NCBI GenBank assembly: GCA_040752275.1
Contig: JBFMFH010000016.1
Location: forward strand, 1-25,962
DNA from: JBFMFH01 sp040752275
GTDB taxonomy: Bacteria; Acidobacteriota; Vicinamibacteria; Vicinamibacterales; JAKQTR01
Direction: 5' to 3'
Length of the DNA: 25,962 bases
Shown here: one piece after another, positions 23,071 through 25,962 of the stretch
Position numbering within the stretch: position 1 is the first letter of the stretch
Layout: every line of letters starts with the position of its first letter
Position numbers and translations under genes: made by a program
Notes under the pieces: model-generated
What the model saw: only the letters and a program-made list of their open reading frames with translations
Database searches by the model: none
What the model was told of the DNA's origin: nothing

Positions 23071-24900
23071 ATGAGCGCCGAACCCCTCCCCGAAAAGCCA
23101 CGGTTCCCCGAGCGGCTGGTTCCGGCCAAGGCTGAGCTCCCGACGCGCACCCGCGCACCTGATCTCTTGCCGGCGCGGATGCTGAACGAATTCGTCTACT
23201 GCCCGAGGCTCTTCTTCTATGAATGGGTCGAGGGCCTCTTCGCACCCAGCGTCGATACAGTCGAGGGAGCGCAGCGCCACGCCAAGCTCGGACAGAAGGC
23301 CGAGGCTCTCGCGGCCCCTGGTGAAGGCGGCGAGGCGCCCGTCCACTCGCGGTCGGTGATGCTGTCGAGCGAGGAGCACGGGCTGATTGCCGAGATCGAT
23401 CTCGTCGAAGGGGATGGGATGACGGTGACCCCGGTCGACTACAAGAAGGGCGCCCCCCGCGACGGGGAGGACGGGCCCGAAGCGTGGCCAGCCGATTGCG
23501 TCCAGGTCTGCGCCCAGGGACTCATCCTGCGCGACAACGGCTACACGTGCACCGAGGCCATCGTCTACTACAGCGCGACGAAGCAGCGCGTGCGCGTGCG
23601 ACTCACAGACGACTTGGTCAGGCAGACAATCGAGGCGGCTGCCGAGGCACGCGCGCTGGCCGGCGGCGGACGCATCCCCGCACCGCTCGTCGACAGCCCC
23701 AAGTGCCCGCGTTGTTCGCTGGTGCCGATCTGTCTGCCCGACGAGACGGCGGCGGCTCTGGCCTGGGAGCCGGACCCGGCGAGGGCCGTCCAGTTGCCGT
23801 TGTTTCCGGGAATCGACCCGGCAGAGGATCGGCCGCTCGACCGCCCGCCGCTTGGAGACGTACGGCGCCTGGTGCCGGCCCGGGACGATCTGCGCCCGCT
23901 CTACGTGACCGGCCACGGCCTGTTCATGGGCAAGTCTGGCGAAGTGCTGCAGATCAAGGACGCCAAGCGCCTCGTCCAGGAGGCGCGGATCCACGAGCTG
24001 TCGCAAGTCAGCGTCTTCGGGTCGGTGAGCTTCAGCGCCGGTGCGGTTCAAGCGCTCTGCGGAGCCGAACGACCCCTGGCGCACTTCTCATCTGGCGGGT
24101 GGTTCTACGGCCTGACGACGGGCCTCGGCTTGAAGAACGTGTTCCTGCGGCGCGAGCAGTTCCGGCGGGCCGACGACCCGACATTCTGCCTGCTCGTTGC
24201 CCGGGATGTCGTGGTCACGAAGATCCGGAATCAGCGGACGCTCCTGCAGCGCAACCATCTCGAGCCTCCGCCCGTGGCCCTCAACCAGTTGAAACGGCTC
24301 GCGCTCCACGCGGCGGCCGCCGAGGCCCTCGAGGCGCTGCTCGGCATCGAAGGCAGCGCCTCGCGCGTGTACTTCGAGCACTTCGCTGGCATGCTGAAGG
24401 CAGGGGAGCACACCACGCGGAGCGACATGCGATTCGACTTCAGCGGCCGCAACCGCCGGCCGCCGCGCGACCCGGTGAACGCGCTACTGTCGTTCGCCTA
24501 CGCCCTGCTGGCACGCGACCTGACGATCGTCTGCCACGCGGTCGGCTTCGATCCCTTCGTCGGCTTCTATCACCAGCCGAGATTCGGGCGGCCCGCCTTG
24601 GCGCTCGATCTGATGGAAGGATTCCGTCCCCTCGTCGCGGACTCGGCCGTGCTCACGGCAGTCAACACGGGGATGGTCAACGCTGACGACTTCATCCAGG
24701 CGGGGCAGTCCGTTGCTCTGACCGCAGCCGGACGCAAGGGTTTCATCCGGGCCTACGAACAGCGCATGGACACACTGGTGACCCACCCGCTCTTCGGGTA
24801 CCGTGCAAACTACCGGCGGGTGCTGGAGATCCAGGCTCGCTTGCTCGCCCGGTTCGTCACCGGCGAGATCGCCAGGTATCCTGGATTCGAGACGCGGTAG
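23071..24900 (+). CDS. cas4-cas1: Cas4-Cas1 fusion, spacer acquisition integrase
   Basis: This 609-residue fusion is typical of type I-G. The Cas4 part (residues ~30-225) has C44 in FVYCPRLFFYEW, D110, D123 and K125 in PVDYKKG, and C212, C215 and C221 in KCPRCSLVPIC. These form the iron-sulfur cluster site and RecB-like nuclease that trims prespacers and checks PAM. The Cas1 part (from ~residue 270) has E427 in LLGIEGSASRVYF, H501 in GFYHQPRFGRP, and D513/E516 in LDLMEGFRP, the integrase metal site. All are present, so the protein looks functional. It follows cas2 in the same operon. Its 3' end converges on, and overlaps, a truncated minus-strand NTase frame. Confidence 0.94.
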   Translation: MSAEPLPEKPRFPERLVPAKAELPTRTRAPDLLPARMLNEFVYCPRLFFYEWVEGLFAPSVDTVEGAQRHAKLGQKAEALAAPGEGGEAPVHSRSVMLSSEEHGLIAEIDLVEGDGMTVTPVDYKKGAPRDGEDGPEAWPADCVQVCAQGLILRDNGYTCTEAIVYYSATKQRVRVRLTDDLVRQTIEAAAEARALAGGGRIPAPLVDSPKCPRCSLVPICLPDETAAALAWEPDPARAVQLPLFPGIDPAEDRPLDRPPLGDVRRLVPARDDLRPLYVTGHGLFMGKSGEVLQIKDAKRLVQEARIHELSQVSVFGSVSFSAGAVQALCGAERPLAHFSSGGWFYGLTTGLGLKNVFLRREQFRRADDPTFCLLVARDVVVTKIRNQRTLLQRNHLEPPPVALNQLKRLALHAAAAEALEALLGIEGSASRVYFEHFAGMLKAGEHTTRSDMRFDFSGRNRRPPRDPVNALLSFAYALLARDLTIVCHAVGFDPFVGFYHQPRFGRPALALDLMEGFRPLVADSAVLTAVNTGMVNADDFIQAGQSVALTAAGRKGFIRAYEQRMDTLVTHPLFGYRANYRRVLEIQARLLARFVTGEIARYPGFETR

Positions 24901-25118
24901 AACTCGAACGACGCTTGCGGCTGGATTCGAAGTGCCGGGTGCAGCACGGCGGCAAGGCGACGGAGCGTGGTCTCATCCATCGCCACCACGACATCGGCAT
25001 CACGGGTCGAGCGAGGGATGCCGTGGAAGTTCGTCGCCAGCGAGCCGACGAGGACGTAAGCAGTGCCGACCTGTTCGAGCGCATCAATGACGGCGAGCAG
25101 TGCCTCCTCGGCCGTCAC
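24810..25118 (-). pseudogene. nucleotidyltransferase, C-terminally truncated by cas4-cas1
   Basis: From GTG at 25118 the frame encodes 102 residues. The first ~74 look like a toxin-type nucleotidyltransferase: YVLVGSLATNFHGIPRSTRD, giving G25-S26 and D40/D42, then a helix LRRLAAVLHPALRIQ and FEFY. Family members continue for roughly another 100 residues with a third acidic position. Here the frame instead enters the antisense of the cas4-cas1 3' end and stops at 24810. The start overlaps the upstream small gene by 4 bases (GTGA), so the pair was an operon. It is probably non-functional. Confidence 0.65.
24881..24930. repeat. 10-bp direct repeat CTGGATTCGA, copies 40 bp apart
   Basis: CTGGATTCGA occurs at 24881-24890, just before the cas4-cas1 stop, and again at 24921-24930, within the NTase frame. 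The pair brackets the junction where the NTase loses similarity to its family, as expected of a microhomology joint, though chance is possible. Confidence 0.5.
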
Positions 25119-25366
25119 GCGGGCGAGTCCAGACGGCGAACGAGATCGAGAACCGCCCTCAACCGCTCCTTGAGTTCCGCTTCGCTGAGGTCGGGATGCC
25201 GATGTCGCAAACCGTCCACGATAAGGCGACAAGAGAACTCGAACAACCGAGGTCCCTCGAGCAACCTGTTGGAGGGCGAGAGACGCCGGGCCCGCAGCAC
25301 ATCCTCCGCAAAGAGGGGGTCGACGTCTCTTGCCATCGCGCTGAGTGGGTGCGCGCAGAAGCGCAT
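25115..25366 (-). CDS. small helical protein paired with the truncated NTase
   Basis: This is an 83-residue protein from the ATG at 25366, or 73 residues from the ATG at 25336 (MARDVDPLFAEDVL). The sequence RRLSPSNRLLEGPRL and GLRHRHPDLSEAELKERLR matches the general pattern of small helical proteins that precede NTases of this type, with a conserved RHPxxSExEL phrase. Its stop overlaps the NTase start (GTGA), so both were made from one message. The 25366 start has TACAAT 10 bases upstream; the 25336 start gives a length closer to relatives. Its role, perhaps as NTase partner, is inferred. Confidence 0.55.
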   Translation of the reverse strand: MRFCAHPLSAMARDVDPLFAEDVLRARRLSPSNRLLEGPRLFEFSCRLIVDGLRHRHPDLSEAELKERLRAVLDLVRRLDSPA

Positions 25367-25376
25367 CGCCAAGGCG

Positions 25377-25382
25377 ATTGTA
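25377..25382 (-). promoter_or_regulatory. -10-like box (TACAAT) before the small NTase-partner gene
   Basis: Minus-strand TACAAT, preceded by GGG, lies 10 bases before the ATG at 25366. No clear -35 box is seen. The near-leaderless spacing matches other genes of the window. Confidence 0.45.
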
Positions 25383-25962
25383 CCCCAGATGACCGGCACC
25401 CGTGATCGGAGCCCGTCGGGAGCGGCTGCATCTGCACGTCCTCGCGCCCAGACGGCGTCCTTGCGGTTCGAGCCGAAGCACGGCGGGCGTCGGCGGGCGA
25501 TACGAAGCGGCGTTCTTGACGTTGAAGCGATCTGGGGGTACAACCCGAATACTCGGATCTCGTTGGCTGCCGGCTGGACGCGGGAAGCAGCGCACGTCGG
25601 CGGGGTGGTTGTCGGCCAGGTCGACAGGCCGGATGTCGGACTGATTCAACGCTGGCCGGTAGCGTCCGCCGAGGTTGTGAGAGCCCAGACATGGCAGCCA
25701 CCTGATTCGGGGCTGCCTTCGCGCGCGAACGTCGGCGGAGATGAGGCCCGACATGGAGGTGACGACGGTCGCGAGTGGCGAGGTGGCGCGGCGAAGGCCC
25801 GATCCGCTCGCGGCCGGCAAGTTCAGGCGCGCAAAGAGATTATGAGAACGGCCGATGCTTACTGAGTGGCTGGCGGCGCGTGATCGCCGATGCTCTCGCA
25901 GAGTCCGGTGTAGATCATTGACAACTGGAGAGTTACAATCGAGGCGATTCCGCGGTCGATCG
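25383..25962. other. region without a confident gene
   Basis: Long reading frames exist on both strands but their translations are rich in Arg, Pro and Ser and lack protein-like patterns. No CRISPR repeats are visible. Near the end, TTGACA (25918-25923) and TACAAT (25934-25939) occur on the plus strand, only 10 bases apart, too close for a standard promoter; TACAAT alone could serve a gene starting past the window end. Confidence 0.5.

Noticed and set aside
24810..25820. 336-residue minus-strand frame as one gene
   Set aside because: Only the part from 25118 downward resembles a nucleotidyltransferase; the upstream part is low-complexity Arg/Ser/Pro translation and covers a separate small gene in another frame.
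25918..25939. Standard sigma70 promoter at the window end
   Set aside because: TTGACA and TACAAT are only 10 bases apart, too close for normal recognition.
24900..25962. CRISPR array downstream of cas4-cas1
   Set aside because: I looked for 28-37 base units recurring at regular spacing and saw none; only a single 10-bp repeat pair was found.

Overview
The window is high-GC bacterial chromosome with compact genes. An acidobacterial-type VWFA protein, a multiheme cytochrome with TPR repeats, a YVTN-propeller/phosphoesterase fusion and short 7-bp repeats between genes together suggest an Acidobacteriota genome, perhaps Vicinamibacteria-like. That placement is inference from gene content only.

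Positions 1-12960 hold ordinary chromosomal genes. These are an exported protein of unknown function; a minus-strand operon of multiheme cytochrome c (2869-5256), a 55-residue membrane protein (2640-2807) and a DsbB-like/beta-propeller membrane protein (1126-2616); a GT39/ArnT-type glycosyltransferase (5424-7109); a MobA-like nucleotidyltransferase (7165-7947); a VWFA-domain protein (8036-9997); and a YVTN-propeller/phosphoesterase (10261-12909). Heptamer tandem repeats sit between several of these genes, sometimes directly upstream of a -10-like box that lies only 6-10 bases before the start codon.

Positions 13000-25400 are an accessory island built around a type I-G (formerly I-U) CRISPR-Cas system in two divergent operons. 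On the minus strand, cas3, csb3 (Cas8-like), csb1 (Cas7) and csb2 (Cas5-Cas6) are tightly packed, with 4-base ATGA overlaps at csb3/csb1 and csb1/csb2. On the plus strand, a P-loop ATPase with a DUF4143 region is followed by cas2 and a cas4-cas1 fusion. The effector operon makes crRNA and the interference complex; the other operon supplies adaptation. I found no CRISPR array in the window.

The Cas island is bordered and interrupted by nucleotidyltransferase (NTase) toxin-antitoxin-like modules whose partner, or the NTase itself, is truncated. MntA plus a half-length HepT lies directly upstream of cas3 and overlaps its start codon. An MNT gene with a HEPN remnant lies beyond csb2. An NTase cut off by the 3' end of cas4-cas1 closes the other side. 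Less usual points are a SAP-like domain at the C-terminus of Csb1, twin 19-bp repeats over the promoter and start codon of the ATPase gene, and the coupling of a truncated HepT to cas3.
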